A stretch of DNA of 64,000 nucleotides from contig JADZCM010000041.1 in NCBI GenBank assembly GCA_020851555.1, positions 62,001-126,000 on the forward strand, given 5' to 3'. The notes under the pieces are model-generated. The model saw nothing but the letters and a program-made list of their open reading frames with translations. It made no database searches and was not told the DNA's origin. This document shows, in pieces, positions 1 through 8,527 of this stretch. The stretch is from Bryobacterales bacterium (GTDB lineage: Bacteria; Acidobacteriota; Terriglobia; Bryobacterales; Bryobacteraceae). A program made the translations under genes and the position numbers. Numbering within the stretch: position 1 is the first letter of the stretch; every line of letters begins with the position of its first letter.

Positions 1-211
1 TCCTTCCGCCCGGATCATCATGCTTTGCGGCTTCATGGAAGCGGTCGGCCTGACCGAGCAGGCCACGGGAGCGGATCTCCTTGTGCCAAAGGGGGCGAAC
101 GAGGTTTCCCACCTGGTGCGCGGCGTGGCGCGATTGCTACGCAGCCAGCCGCCCAGGAAGGCGCCGGCCGCCCAGAAGCCCGCCGCCAGAGCCAAACGGG
201 CGGCGTCCTAG
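1..211 (+). CDS. Response-regulator receiver domain, C-terminal fragment
   Basis: The gene enters from the left edge, so only its last 69 or so residues are visible, ending at a TAG at 209-211. The segment has the pattern of the end of a CheY-like receiver domain: a hydrophobic strand, then GADLLVPKG with the near-invariant Lys of the beta5 loop, then a final helix. It ends in a basic Ala/Pro/Lys tail with no DNA-binding domain after it, so it is either a single-domain receiver or a protein with the receiver at its C-terminus. An ATG at 20 lies inside the domain and is unlikely to be the real start. The phosphoacceptor Asp would lie outside the window. Confidence 0.6.
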   Translation, partial: PSARIIMLCGFMEAVGLTEQATGADLLVPKGANEVSHLVRGVARLLRSQPPRKAPAAQKPAARAKRAAS

Positions 212-280
212 CCGCCGGCTGGGGTTCCAGCCGCGGGATTGCCGGAGCGCACGGCTTATCATCAGAGGAGGAGTGTGCAC

Positions 281-982
281 ATGCTCGAGATTACCTGGCT
301 TGGACACGGCACTTTTCAGGTCCGCCTGGCGTCGGGGGAAGTGATCGTCGCGGATCCCTGGACCGACGGCAACCCCAGCTACCCGGCGGGTCATTCTTTT
401 GACCGGGTGGACACCATTCTGATCACCCACGGACACTTCGATCACATTCACGACGCCGTACCGCTGGCGGAGAAGTTCTCGTCGCAGGTGGTCGCCATCT
501 ATGAGACGTGCCTCTGGCTGGAGTCCAAAGGAGTTAAGAACACCGTCTCCTTGAACAAGGGCTGCACCTGTCAGGTGGGACCGGTCCGGGTGACGATGAC
601 ACATGCCGTCCACAGTTGCGGCATTCTGGACGAGGGCAAGATCATCTACGGCGGGGAGGCGGCCGGATATGTGCTGACTCTCGCGGACTCCCGCGCCGTG
701 TACTTCGCGGGCGACACCAGTGCGTTCCGCGACATGGAACTGATCCGGGAACTGTATCGACCGAAGTTGGCGATCCTGCCGTTGGGCGACCGCTTCACGA
801 TGAGCCCCCTGGAAGCCGCCGCGGCCTGCCGCATGCTGCGGCCGGAGAAAGTGATACCCATGCACTTCGGAACGTTCCCCCTGCTCACCGGACGCCCGGA
901 GGAACTGGCCGCACGGCTCCGCCAGGACCTGCCGGAGACGGAGGTCTGGCCGCTCGAAATCGGAAAGCCGGCCGTCTGGTAG
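281..982 (+). CDS. UPF0173 metal-dependent hydrolase (metallo-beta-lactamase fold)
   Basis: A 233-residue cytoplasmic protein of the metallo-beta-lactamase superfamily, UPF0173 (YtkL-like) branch. The metal-binding signature THGHFDH lies at residues 49-55. Downstream metal-ligand candidates are the His pair in MTHAVH, the Asp in AGDTS and the His in PMHFGTFP. The start at 281 is chosen because GAGGAGGAG at 265-273 is a strong ribosome binding site; an upstream ATG at 239 lacks one. Length fits the family (about 225-235). The substrate is unknown for the family. It follows the receiver-domain gene by about 70 bp. Confidence 0.85.
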   Translation: MLEITWLGHGTFQVRLASGEVIVADPWTDGNPSYPAGHSFDRVDTILITHGHFDHIHDAVPLAEKFSSQVVAIYETCLWLESKGVKNTVSLNKGCTCQVGPVRVTMTHAVHSCGILDEGKIIYGGEAAGYVLTLADSRAVYFAGDTSAFRDMELIRELYRPKLAILPLGDRFTMSPLEAAAACRMLRPEKVIPMHFGTFPLLTGRPEELAARLRQDLPETEVWPLEIGKPAVW

Positions 983-1077
983 AACGGCGCGCGCCGGGGC
1001 AGACGCCGGCTCCGGCGGCGGGCGCTGCCGCGCTCGCGCGGCGGTAGCCGCCGATCCTGGACCTGCCGGAGGGCGGC

Positions 1078-2448
1078 TTACTTCACCGGGCCGCCGGGCC
1101 TGTAGTCCTGAAGGATGAACTTGTCGAACTCCGGCGTCGGCTCGAAGTAGCCCGGAACCCGAAGGTGCTGCTTCACCACCTCCTCGTTCAACTCCACGCC
1201 CAGGCCGGGCTTCTCGGGCACCGGGATGTAGCCGTTCTGGATGATCGGCTTCGGAATGCCGGTGACCAGGTCCTGCCACCAGGGCAGGTCCAGGTAAACG
1301 TTGTCTCTCTCCAGGGCGATGAAGTCCCGGATGGTCGCGATGGCGTGGACGTCCGCAACCGTGCCCAGCGGCGACACGCAGCAGTGTACGGCGGTGGCGA
1401 TGCTCCTGAGAGACGCCTCGTCGGCGATGCGCTTGGTCTCCCGGATGCCTCCCGCCGTCAGCGGCTCGATGTGTACGATATCGAGGGCGCGGTTGTCGAT
1501 GAAGTCCAGGAAGCCCTCCTCCAGCCCGAAGATGTCCTCGCCCGCCGCCAACGGCGTAGTGGTTTGTTCCTTGATTTCCTTGAAGCGCCGCCAGTCTCTG
1601 GCGATGTTGCCGCCCGCGCCCGGCTCCCAGGGCAGGGGCGGCACCGCGTCCTCCAGGAACACGAGGTTGTAGGGCTCCAGGGCCTTGGCGTACCGTATGC
1701 AATCGTTCACCCGCAGCCGGGAGCCGATGTGATCCAGCGCCAGGCCCGCCTCCCATCCGATGGCGTCCCGGATCTGGTCCAGGATTTCGCACATCAGCTT
1801 CAAGCCCTTGTCGGTGGCGGCTCCGTTCTCACCCACCGCACCGGGCGTCTTGGCCACAAGGCTGGACGACCAGCTCGTCTTGAACATGGTGAAGCCCATC
1901 TCCTTGCGTCGTTTGACGCCTTCGGCGAACGCCTGGGGATTACTGAGCGAGGGCAGGTGGCAGTAGACCCGCACGCGGTCCCGGTACTTCGAGCCGAGCA
2001 GCCGCCAGCAGGGGACTCCGTAGACCTTCCCGGCTATATCGTGCAGCGCGATGTCCACCGCGCTGTAGCCGCCGCCCAGGTGCAGGTGATTGGAGAACTT
2101 CCGGATGGAGTCCAGCACCGGCTCGATGTTCAGCGGGTTCCGGCCGACCAGGTGCGGCTTGAGCACCAGCGCGATGCCCTCGATTCCGGCGTCACGGACC
2201 TCACCCAGGCCATAGACGCCCTGGTTCGTGTCGATGCGGATGATGGGGTAGTCCAGGCCCGAGGCGATACGGATCGCGCGCATGTCGGTGATCCGCAACT
2301 GGCTCGGCGCCGAGTTGCGGTTGACCGGGCCGGGCTGCGCGGCCTGCGCGGCGGCGCCCTGCTCCACCAATGCCATAGCCGGTCCGGCGGCAGCGGCGGC
2401 GGCCAGCATCCCGCGACGGCTGAGTTGCTGCTTCTCATCCAACTTCAT
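1078..2448 (-). CDS. Tat-exported mandelate racemase/muconate lactonizing enzyme family protein
   Basis: A 456-residue enolase-superfamily protein. The N-terminus carries a twin-arginine leader (SRRGML near residues 10-15, then an Ala-rich core), so it is probably exported folded or membrane-anchored, which is unusual for this normally cytosolic superfamily but common in Acidobacteria. The barrel shows the three metal-ligand motifs in order: ALDHIG (Asp), VFLEDAVPP (Glu) and LAAGEDIF (Glu), followed by HCCVSPLG, the His position used by sugar-acid dehydratases of the mandelate racemase group. The start at 2448 has GGAGGT just upstream; an ORF extension to 2526 does not. Acid-sugar dehydration is likely, but the substrate cannot be read from sequence. 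Confidence 0.85.
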   Translation of the reverse strand: MKLDEKQQLSRRGMLAAAAAAGPAMALVEQGAAAQAAQPGPVNRNSAPSQLRITDMRAIRIASGLDYPIIRIDTNQGVYGLGEVRDAGIEGIALVLKPHLVGRNPLNIEPVLDSIRKFSNHLHLGGGYSAVDIALHDIAGKVYGVPCWRLLGSKYRDRVRVYCHLPSLSNPQAFAEGVKRRKEMGFTMFKTSWSSSLVAKTPGAVGENGAATDKGLKLMCEILDQIRDAIGWEAGLALDHIGSRLRVNDCIRYAKALEPYNLVFLEDAVPPLPWEPGAGGNIARDWRRFKEIKEQTTTPLAAGEDIFGLEEGFLDFIDNRALDIVHIEPLTAGGIRETKRIADEASLRSIATAVHCCVSPLGTVADVHAIATIRDFIALERDNVYLDLPWWQDLVTGIPKPIIQNGYIPVPEKPGLGVELNEEVVKQHLRVPGYFEPTPEFDKFILQDYRPGGPVK

Positions 2449-2732
2449 ATGACCTCCATTCCATGAGCACTCTCGCAGCCCGGCCGGTTGCGTTCGGCCG
2501 CGTCCCCGGGAGCGCCTCCGTCTCAAACAAACACAACCGTGAATCTTACACCCGATCCGGCCGCCGCCGGGAGGGCGCGTTTCCGCCGATCCAAAGGCGC
2601 AGAAAAGGAGTAGCTTCTGTTAAGGTCAACAAATAACAGCCAGCACCCTACTGTGTGTACGGTATTCCCCCTTGACCCTACTACGTTATACTCTAGGAGA
2701 CGCTGTAATCCTCTCCCGCGAGTGATTAGGCT

Positions 2733-3029
2733 TTGACACCTTTCGACACCATTGAAAGCGCACAGGACTATGTGGACCTGCTGTTGGAGGCCATCGAGGA
2801 GACGCGGCGCGACGTGGGCGCCGACATCAGGCTTTCAGCGGGGCCCGGTGGGGAGCGCAGGGCGCAGGCTCTCCAACTGGTGGCTCTGAATCTGAACAAG
2901 CTGTCGGTTCACGTCACCAAGAGCCGGCGCATCCTCAATGACTTGCGCAGCCTGCGCCGCCTGTTGCTGGAGGAGCGTAAGGCTCTTTCCGAAGCGGAGT
3001 TCGAGTCCAGAGTCGCCGGGGCGGCCTAG
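2733..3029 (+). CDS. Small conserved hypothetical helical protein
   Basis: A 98-residue ORF with a TTG start at 2733, no signal peptide and no membrane segment. It is rich in Leu, Arg and Glu and looks almost entirely helical, with a probable coiled coil from about residue 55 to 90. AGGAG at 2695-2699 is too far upstream to act as the ribosome binding site for this start, so translation is weakly supported. Codon usage has the high third-position GC of its neighbours, which favours a real gene. I do not recognise a family. It stands alone between a minus-strand gene and a secreted-protein gene. Confidence 0.5.
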   Translation: MTPFDTIESAQDYVDLLLEAIEETRRDVGADIRLSAGPGGERRAQALQLVALNLNKLSVHVTKSRRILNDLRSLRRLLLEERKALSEAEFESRVAGAA

Positions 3030-3156
3030 TCAGCCGCCTTTGGCCCGCCGGCATCGCGTGGCCGCGATGGGGCGGAACCCCAGCGCTTGAGCCGAACGGA
3101 TAGCGGGGTAGAACTCTGCCCAGCGTTCCCGCCGCATCGGCTACAATGACTGTGCC

Positions 3157-4341
3157 ATGCGTCTGCCGTTCGCGTTACTGCTGTTCGGGTTGCCGGGGTT
3201 TCTGTTCGGCCAGAAGGCATCTTTCTCCGAGGGGATGCTCCACGGCCGCCGGGCGTTCATTCTGGAAAACGGCCGGGTGCGGATCGGGACGCTCCCCGGG
3301 GGCGGGTTTATCGGGGAGATCCGCTTCCAGTCCGCGGACCCCAGGATGAGCGTCAATCCCATGCGGGTGCCGCACTACCCAACGATCGACCCCTACACCT
3401 ACGACGCCGCCAAACACGGCGCGATCTACGGCACGGATATCCAGCGCCGGCTCATGAGCGGCTACATGGGCCATTTCCTCTGCTTTCCGGTATTCGGCCC
3501 GAGTTCGAAGGCCGAGTTTGCCCTGGATCTGGGCCAGCACGGCGAGGCGGTTGCCGCGGAGTGGAAGAGGGACGCCGTGGAAACCGGACGCGACTCCGTG
3601 ACGCTCAGGTACTCGGCGGACCTTCCGAAGACTCAGTTCCGGGTGGTCCGCTCGATCGCCCTGCGGGCGGAGGAAACCTTGGCCTACGTTGAGGAGAGCG
3701 TGGAGAACCTGACGGGCTTCGACCGCCCCATCCAGTGGGTGCAGCACGTCACCATCGGCCCGCCGTTTCTGGAACTGAACAAGACCGTGGTGGACGCCTC
3801 GGCCGCCAAGGCGCTGCTCAGGCGGGGTCAGGAGATCAGCGAGGGCGCGTGGCCCGTGGTACAGGACCCGGAGGGGCAGACGACAGACCTCCGGGTATTC
3901 ACGGGCCGCACCGGCGCCTGGCTGATGGACCGCTCCAGACCGAAAGTCTGGTTTACGGCGTACAACCCGGAGTATCCGGTACTCATCGGCTACGTGTTTC
4001 AGAGCGAGCCGAATCCCTGGGTGCTGGACTGGCAGGAGAACATGCGGGCGAAGCAGATTCCGTGGGAAGGCAAGGTGGTCGCCCGCGCGGTGTGCATCGG
4101 GGATTCTCCCTTCGCCTCGGGGCTGCGCGACGCGGTCAACCGGGGAAGCGCTCTGGGCGTGCCCGTGTTCAGTTGGATCGCGGCGCGCCAGCGCAGGACG
4201 CAGGCATACCTGGTCTTCCTGGCGGAGATCCCGCTCGGTTTCAAGGGCGTGTCGGACCTCAGGGAAGAGGAGGGCAGGATCTCCCTCACGGAGCGCGGCA
4301 CGGGAAGGATTATTACGGTGGCCGGTTCGCGCAAGTGGTGA
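3157..4341 (+). CDS. Secreted protein, aldose-epimerase-like (galactose mutarotase fold) candidate
   Basis: A 394-residue protein with a cleavable signal peptide (residues 1-19, ending LFGQ). The body is beta-rich with repeated short strands, and carries a W-x-x-H motif (IQWVQHVTIG) and Tyr/Asp-rich loops of the kind seen in galactose mutarotase-fold proteins that act on sugars or bind them in the periplasm. No catalytic set can be pinned down, so the fold call is a judgement. The ATG at 3157 directly precedes the signal peptide. A small membrane-protein gene follows after 12 bp and may be co-transcribed. Confidence 0.5.
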   Translation: MRLPFALLLFGLPGFLFGQKASFSEGMLHGRRAFILENGRVRIGTLPGGGFIGEIRFQSADPRMSVNPMRVPHYPTIDPYTYDAAKHGAIYGTDIQRRLMSGYMGHFLCFPVFGPSSKAEFALDLGQHGEAVAAEWKRDAVETGRDSVTLRYSADLPKTQFRVVRSIALRAEETLAYVEESVENLTGFDRPIQWVQHVTIGPPFLELNKTVVDASAAKALLRRGQEISEGAWPVVQDPEGQTTDLRVFTGRTGAWLMDRSRPKVWFTAYNPEYPVLIGYVFQSEPNPWVLDWQENMRAKQIPWEGKVVARAVCIGDSPFASGLRDAVNRGSALGVPVFSWIAARQRRTQAYLVFLAEIPLGFKGVSDLREEEGRISLTERGTGRIITVAGSRKW

Positions 4342-4353
4342 GGATTGCAGACG

Positions 4354-4653
4354 GTGGCCGCGGCGTATTTACCGATTCGAATACTGCTGGGGGCGCTGTG
4401 CGTCTTCTTCGCTCACTACCTGGGACGCTCGCTCGCCGGCCGCCGGCGGGCCTGGGCCACCAACGCAGCCGTGATGCGGTGGGCGCTGCGCGTGTTGGTG
4501 ACGGCGCTCGGGGCGGCCTGGGGCGGGCTGGACTGGGTGACGTTTCTGTGGCTGGGCCTCGCGGTTGCGTCGGGCGGAGCCGGCTTCTACCTTGTCTGGC
4601 GCCCGCAGCCGGCCAGAGAGGACCTCGCCCGGAAGATGTTTCCAAAAGAGTAG
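4354..4653 (+). CDS. Small membrane protein of unknown function
   Basis: About 99 residues with three likely membrane segments (residues about 5-20, 42-60 and 62-80) and short basic loops, including a GRRRAW segment after the first. GAGG overlapping the previous stop codon is 10 bases from the GTG at 4354; a TTG at 4345 is closer to it than is usual. Probably translated with the secreted protein upstream. No family recognised. Confidence 0.55.
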   Translation: MAAAYLPIRILLGALCVFFAHYLGRSLAGRRRAWATNAAVMRWALRVLVTALGAAWGGLDWVTFLWLGLAVASGGAGFYLVWRPQPAREDLARKMFPKE

Positions 4654-4690
4654 CGGCGCGCCGGCCAACGGCAAGGCCAGGGGCCATGCC

Positions 4691-5743
4691 TCACGGCTCG
4701 CCCAGTGAGGCCATGTCGATAACGAAACGGAACTTCACGTCTCCCTTCACGGTGCGGGCGTAAGCTTCGTTGATCTTCTGGATGGGAGTCATCTCGATGT
4801 CGCAGGTGATCCCATGCGTGCCGCAGTAGTCCAGCATCTCTTGCGTCTCGCGGATTCCTCCGATGACCGACCCGGCCAGGGACCGGCGCCGCCCGATCAA
4901 GTCGAAGGCGGCAACCGGGGCCGGATCGGGGGGGAGGCCCACCAGCACCAGGACGCCGTCTCTTCGAAGGAGAGTGAGCAGAGCATGGATGTCGTGCGGC
5001 GCGGACACCGTGTCGATGATGAAGTCGAAGCGCCCGGCTTGGGCCGCCATTGCCGCGCCGTCTGAGGAGAGCACCGCTTCGTGGGCGCCGAGCCGCTGCG
5101 CCTCCCGCGCTTTCCACGCCGAAGTCGTGAACACCGCCACCTGCGCGCCGAAGGCGCAGCCGAACTTGACCGCCATGTGTCCCAGGCCGCCCAACCCGAC
5201 CACCCCCATGGTGCATCCGGCGCCGACGTGCCAGCGCCGCATGGGCGAGTAGGTCGTGATCCCGGCGCAGAGCAGAGGGGCGGCGGAAGCCAGGTCCAGT
5301 TTTTCGGGGACCTTTACGACGAAGGCCTCGTCGGCGACGATGCAGTCCGAGTAACCGCCGTAGGTGAATCCGCCGGAATGCTTGTCCGGCGAGCTGTAGG
5401 TGAATACGGGCCCGTTCTCGCAGTACTGCTCTTCGCCGTCGAGGCAGGAGGAGCAGGAGCGGCAGGAGTCGACCATGCAACCGATCGCCGCCCGGTCGCC
5501 CGGCGCGAATTTCTTGACTTCCGGACCCGTGCGCGTGACGTTGCCCACAATCTCGTGGCCGGGGACCATCGGGAACTCGGAGCCTCCCCAGTCGTTGTTG
5601 ACCTGGTGGATGTCGGAGTGGCACACTCCGCAATACTCGATCTGGAGGACGACGTCGTGCGGGGCCGGCTCCCGGCGTTCGAACGAGAAGGGCTCCAGGC
5701 GGGCTTTGGCCCGGCGGGCGGCGTAACCACGGGATCGGATCAT
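4691..5743 (-). CDS. NAD(P)-dependent zinc alcohol dehydrogenase (cinnamyl-alcohol type)
   Basis: A medium-chain dehydrogenase of about 350 residues. It has the catalytic-zinc motif CGVCHSD, the GHEIVG segment supplying the second ligand, the four-Cys structural-zinc loop CRSCSSCLDGEEQYC, and the Rossmann fingerprint GLGGLGHMAVK. The order and the final NEAYARTVKGDVKFRFVID match the YahK/cinnamyl alcohol dehydrogenase branch, which reduces aldehydes with NADPH in the cytoplasm. The start at 5743 is preferred because GGAG lies six bases upstream; an ATG four codons earlier (5755) is the alternative. It stands alone, convergent with the small membrane-protein gene. Confidence 0.9.
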   Translation of the reverse strand: MIRSRGYAARRAKARLEPFSFERREPAPHDVVLQIEYCGVCHSDIHQVNNDWGGSEFPMVPGHEIVGNVTRTGPEVKKFAPGDRAAIGCMVDSCRSCSSCLDGEEQYCENGPVFTYSSPDKHSGGFTYGGYSDCIVADEAFVVKVPEKLDLASAAPLLCAGITTYSPMRRWHVGAGCTMGVVGLGGLGHMAVKFGCAFGAQVAVFTTSAWKAREAQRLGAHEAVLSSDGAAMAAQAGRFDFIIDTVSAPHDIHALLTLLRRDGVLVLVGLPPDPAPVAAFDLIGRRRSLAGSVIGGIRETQEMLDYCGTHGITCDIEMTPIQKINEAYARTVKGDVKFRFVIDMASLGEP

Positions 5744-5806
5744 AGCGCTCTCCATCCATGATACATTCGGAGGGCCGGATCTCTATCAGGAGCCCCAGGT
5801 AGGAAA

Positions 5807-5893
5807 ACCAACGCTTTTCGCAGATCCTTTCTGGCGGCGGGGCTGAGCCTGCCCGCCGCGGCGTCCCTGCCGGCGGTGGTGGGCGCGGCCCGC
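5807..5893 (+). pseudogene. Vestige of a Tat signal peptide
   Basis: One plus-strand frame here reads FRRSFLAAGLSLPAAASL and continues to VVGAAR, a textbook twin-arginine leader. There is no start codon in frame nearby, and the mature protein is absent: the frame runs into the 3' end of the convergent htrA gene at 5893. This looks like the 5' scrap of a deleted exported-protein gene. It is short, so chance resemblance is possible. Confidence 0.3.
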
Positions 5894-7011
5894 TACAGCT
5901 TGATCTGGATGGTGAGGGTGCGGTTGTTGCGGTAGACCGTCAGGTCCAGAGTCTGGCCGGGACGCTTGCGGGCCACGGCGCGTTCCAGGGCGTTGCTGGT
6001 TTCCACCGCACGCCCGTCAATGGCCATGATCAGGTCGCCGCCCACGGGGATCTCGTAGTTGCGGATGATCACCCGCTGGCGCGCGCCCCGCAGGCCCGCG
6101 ATCGCCCCAAGGGAGCCGGGTTGCACGCTCACCACCAGCAGGCCGCCTTCGGCCGGCAGGTCCAGCAACTCCGCCAGGCTCCCCGAGATGCGGATGCCGC
6201 GGACGCCCACTTCCGGCCGTTTCGCGGCGTACTGGAAATCCTCCAGCAGGCGCTTGGCCTTGTTGATGGGCAGCGCGAATCCGATGCCCACGTTGGCGGC
6301 GCCGACGATCATGGTGTTGATCCCGATTACGCTGCCCTGCGAATCGAGCAGCGGCCCGCCGCTGTTGCCGGGATTGATCGCCGCATCCGTCTGGATCATG
6401 TCCTCCATGCCCTGCCCGCTCTCGGAGGGCACCGACCGGTTGAGCGAACTGATAATGCCGGTGGTCAGCGTGCCCTCCAGTCCGAAGGGGTTGCCTATGG
6501 CCAGGACCTTCTGGCCCACCCGCAAGTTGTCCGAGTCTCCCAGCCTGAGGAAGGGAAGCTTCCGGCGCGGTTCGATCTTGAGGAGGGCCAGGTCGTTCTC
6601 CGGTTCGCTGTAGAGGACCGTGGCGTCGTACTGGCTGCCGCCGGCGAGGATGACCCTGATCTGCGCCCGCCGGCCGGCCACTACGTGGTGGTTGGTCAGG
6701 ACGCGCCCATCGGCATCGATCAGGAATCCGGAGCCGGCCCCCTCGACCGGGATGACCCGGAAAAACCAGTCTTCCCGGTAAACCACGGTCGTAATGTTGA
6801 CCGTGGCCTCGTGGGCGGTCTTATAGATCTCGATGTTATTGAGCTCGTCGCTGCTCAGGCCCGCGGTGCGCGCCTGTTCGGGTTCGCTCCACAGGCGTCC
6901 GGTAGTGGAGACGGGTTTCAGGAAGCCGGGAGTCCTCCAGCCCGCTACCGAGGTGAAGTAGACAAAACCAGCCACCAGCAGGCCGGCCAGAAGAATGCTC
7001 CGAATCTTCAT
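5893..7011 (-). CDS. HtrA/DegP-type membrane-anchored serine protease with PDZ domain
   Basis: A 372-residue S1C protease. An N-terminal hydrophobic segment (residues 6-24) anchors or exports it. The trypsin-like domain holds the triad His109 (TNHHV), Asp140 (ENDLALLK) and Ser217 (GNSGGPLL), and a single PDZ domain covers about residues 265-365. One PDZ plus a membrane anchor is the DegS/HtrA-like layout, implying envelope protein quality control or regulated proteolysis. Its ATG overlaps the coaE stop (ATGA at 7008-7011), so it is the last gene of a permease-folD-coaE-htrA operon. Confidence 0.9.
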   Translation of the reverse strand: MKIRSILLAGLLVAGFVYFTSVAGWRTPGFLKPVSTTGRLWSEPEQARTAGLSSDELNNIEIYKTAHEATVNITTVVYREDWFFRVIPVEGAGSGFLIDADGRVLTNHHVVAGRRAQIRVILAGGSQYDATVLYSEPENDLALLKIEPRRKLPFLRLGDSDNLRVGQKVLAIGNPFGLEGTLTTGIISSLNRSVPSESGQGMEDMIQTDAAINPGNSGGPLLDSQGSVIGINTMIVGAANVGIGFALPINKAKRLLEDFQYAAKRPEVGVRGIRISGSLAELLDLPAEGGLLVVSVQPGSLGAIAGLRGARQRVIIRNYEIPVGGDLIMAIDGRAVETSNALERAVARKRPGQTLDLTVYRNNRTLTIQIKL

Positions 7012-7607
7012 GCGAGGCCCCGTAGCAGATTATAGACCTCTTGCACCTGGAGGAGCGTTTCCGCCTCGGCGCCGGAGGTGTCGATGATGTAATCCGCGTA
7101 GCGGCGCTTCTCCTCCAGGGGCATCTGACGCCGGATGCGGAGCAGGGCCTCCCCGGCGCTGAGGCCGCGCGCCACGGCGCGCTCCACCTGCTGTTCCTCC
7201 CGGCACACCGTCAGGATCAGTTTGTCCATCCGCCGGTGGCTGCCCGCCTCGATCATGACCGCGGCCTCGCAGACCACGATGGCATGGCGGTCGCGCGCGC
7301 CGATCTCCTCCGTCAGCCGGTCCTCGCGCCGGATCACCGGAGGATGAACAATCCGGTTGAGCGCCTCCAGCCGCTCCGGGTCGGCGAAAACGCGGCCGGC
7401 CAGGCGCTGGCGGTCGATGGAGCCGTCCACGGCGAGCATTTCTTCGCCGAACTCGCGCACGATGGCGTCGAAAGCTTCCCCGCCGGGGGCCATCACCTCC
7501 CGTCCGATGTCGTCCGCCTTGATCAGATAGCAGCCGAGTTCGGCCAGGGCCCGTCCGACGAAGCTCTTGCCGGTCGCCAGGCCGCCCGTCAGCCCTGCCC
7601 TCAGCAT
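7008..7607 (-). CDS. coaE: Dephospho-CoA kinase
   Basis: A 199-residue P-loop kinase that phosphorylates dephospho-CoA, the last step of coenzyme A synthesis. The P-loop GGLATGKS lies at residues 8-15, followed by a DDIGREVM segment and NRIVHPPVIRR, both typical of CoaE. The start at 7607 puts the P-loop at the expected position; the longer ORF to 7709 adds a low-complexity basic stretch inside folD. The ATG overlaps the folD stop by seven bases and the stop overlaps the htrA start, indicating translational coupling. Confidence 0.93.
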   Translation of the reverse strand: MLRAGLTGGLATGKSFVGRALAELGCYLIKADDIGREVMAPGGEAFDAIVREFGEEMLAVDGSIDRQRLAGRVFADPERLEALNRIVHPPVIRREDRLTEEIGARDRHAIVVCEAAVMIEAGSHRRMDKLILTVCREEQQVERAVARGLSAGEALLRIRRQMPLEEKRRYADYIIDTSGAEAETLLQVQEVYNLLRGLA

Positions 7608-8524
7608 CCTCCGAGTCTCCGCTCGGCGGCATCGATGGTATTGGACATGAGCATGGCGATGGTCAGCGGCCCGACGCCTCCCGGGACCGGAGTGTACAGG
7701 CCGGCGCACGCGGCGACCTCCACGGGATGGACATCGCCGACCAGGATGCTCCCCTTCTGCTCGAACTGCGCGAGCTTGTCGGGCCGCTGTGCGAAGATCG
7801 CCGCAGCCTGGGCGCGGTCGGAGATGCGGTTGATGCCCACGTCGATGACCGTGGCCCCGGGCTTGATGTACTCCGCCGTGATCATGGCGGCGCGTCCCAT
7901 TGCCGCCACCAGGATGTCAGCCTGGCGGCACACGCCGGGGAGGTCGACTGTCCGGGAGTGGCACAGCGTCACGGTGGCATGCTCGTGCAGCAGCAGGAAA
8001 GCCACGGGTTTGCCCACCAGGTCGCTGCGGCCCACGACCACCGCCCTCGCGCCGGCGATGGGCACTTGATTCCTCTTCAGAATCTCGATCACTCCCAGCG
8101 GGGTACACGGCCTCAACCCCAGGCGGTTCGTTACCAGGTTCCCCACGCTGACCGGATGCAGGCCGTCAACGTCCTTGTCGGGTGAAATCGCCATCAGGAC
8201 CGATTTGGAATCGATGTGTTTCGGCAGCGGCATCTGGACCAGAACGCCGTCGATCTCGTCCCGCCGGTTGAGTTCCCGGACCATCTCGATCAGATCGCCG
8301 GTGGCGATGGAGGGCGGGGGCGTCAGCTTCTCGCTGTGTATGCCGAGGCCCTCACAGGTCTTGATCTTGTTGCGGACGTAGATCTGAGAGGCGGGGTCCT
8401 CCCCTACCAGGATGACCGCGAGTCCGGGAGGGCGGCCTCGCGCCGCCACCCGTTCCACCCGGGCCTTTGACTCCAGCAGAATCTCGTCTCGAATGCGGTT
8501 GCCGTCGATGGCTTTTGAGTTCAT
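7601..8524 (-). CDS. folD: Bifunctional methylenetetrahydrofolate dehydrogenase/cyclohydrolase
   Basis: A 307-residue cytoplasmic FolD, interconverting methylene-, methenyl- and formyl-tetrahydrofolate with NADP. It shows the catalytic Y49-VRN-K53 motif, the DVDGLHP substrate loop, the nucleotide-binding VVGRSDLVGKP and the C-terminal signature PGGVGPLT. Length is slightly above the usual 285-300, with a short extra tail. It lies three bases downstream of the permease stop and overlaps coaE. Confidence 0.96.
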   Translation of the reverse strand: MNSKAIDGNRIRDEILLESKARVERVAARGRPPGLAVILVGEDPASQIYVRNKIKTCEGLGIHSEKLTPPPSIATGDLIEMVRELNRRDEIDGVLVQMPLPKHIDSKSVLMAISPDKDVDGLHPVSVGNLVTNRLGLRPCTPLGVIEILKRNQVPIAGARAVVVGRSDLVGKPVAFLLLHEHATVTLCHSRTVDLPGVCRQADILVAAMGRAAMITAEYIKPGATVIDVGINRISDRAQAAAIFAQRPDKLAQFEQKGSILVGDVHPVEVAACAGLYTPVPGGVGPLTIAMLMSNTIDAAERRLGGC

Positions 8525-8527
8525 GTT

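Noticed and set aside
137-1792. A 551-codon minus-strand ORF
   Set aside because: It is antisense to the UPF0173 gene and out of frame with the enolase-superfamily gene; its Arg/Gly/Pro-rich composition is that of a GC-rich shadow frame.
2672-2692. TTGACC and TATACT upstream of the small ORF at 2733 as a promoter
   Set aside because: The spacing is 9 bp, far from 16-18, so the two boxes cannot work together.
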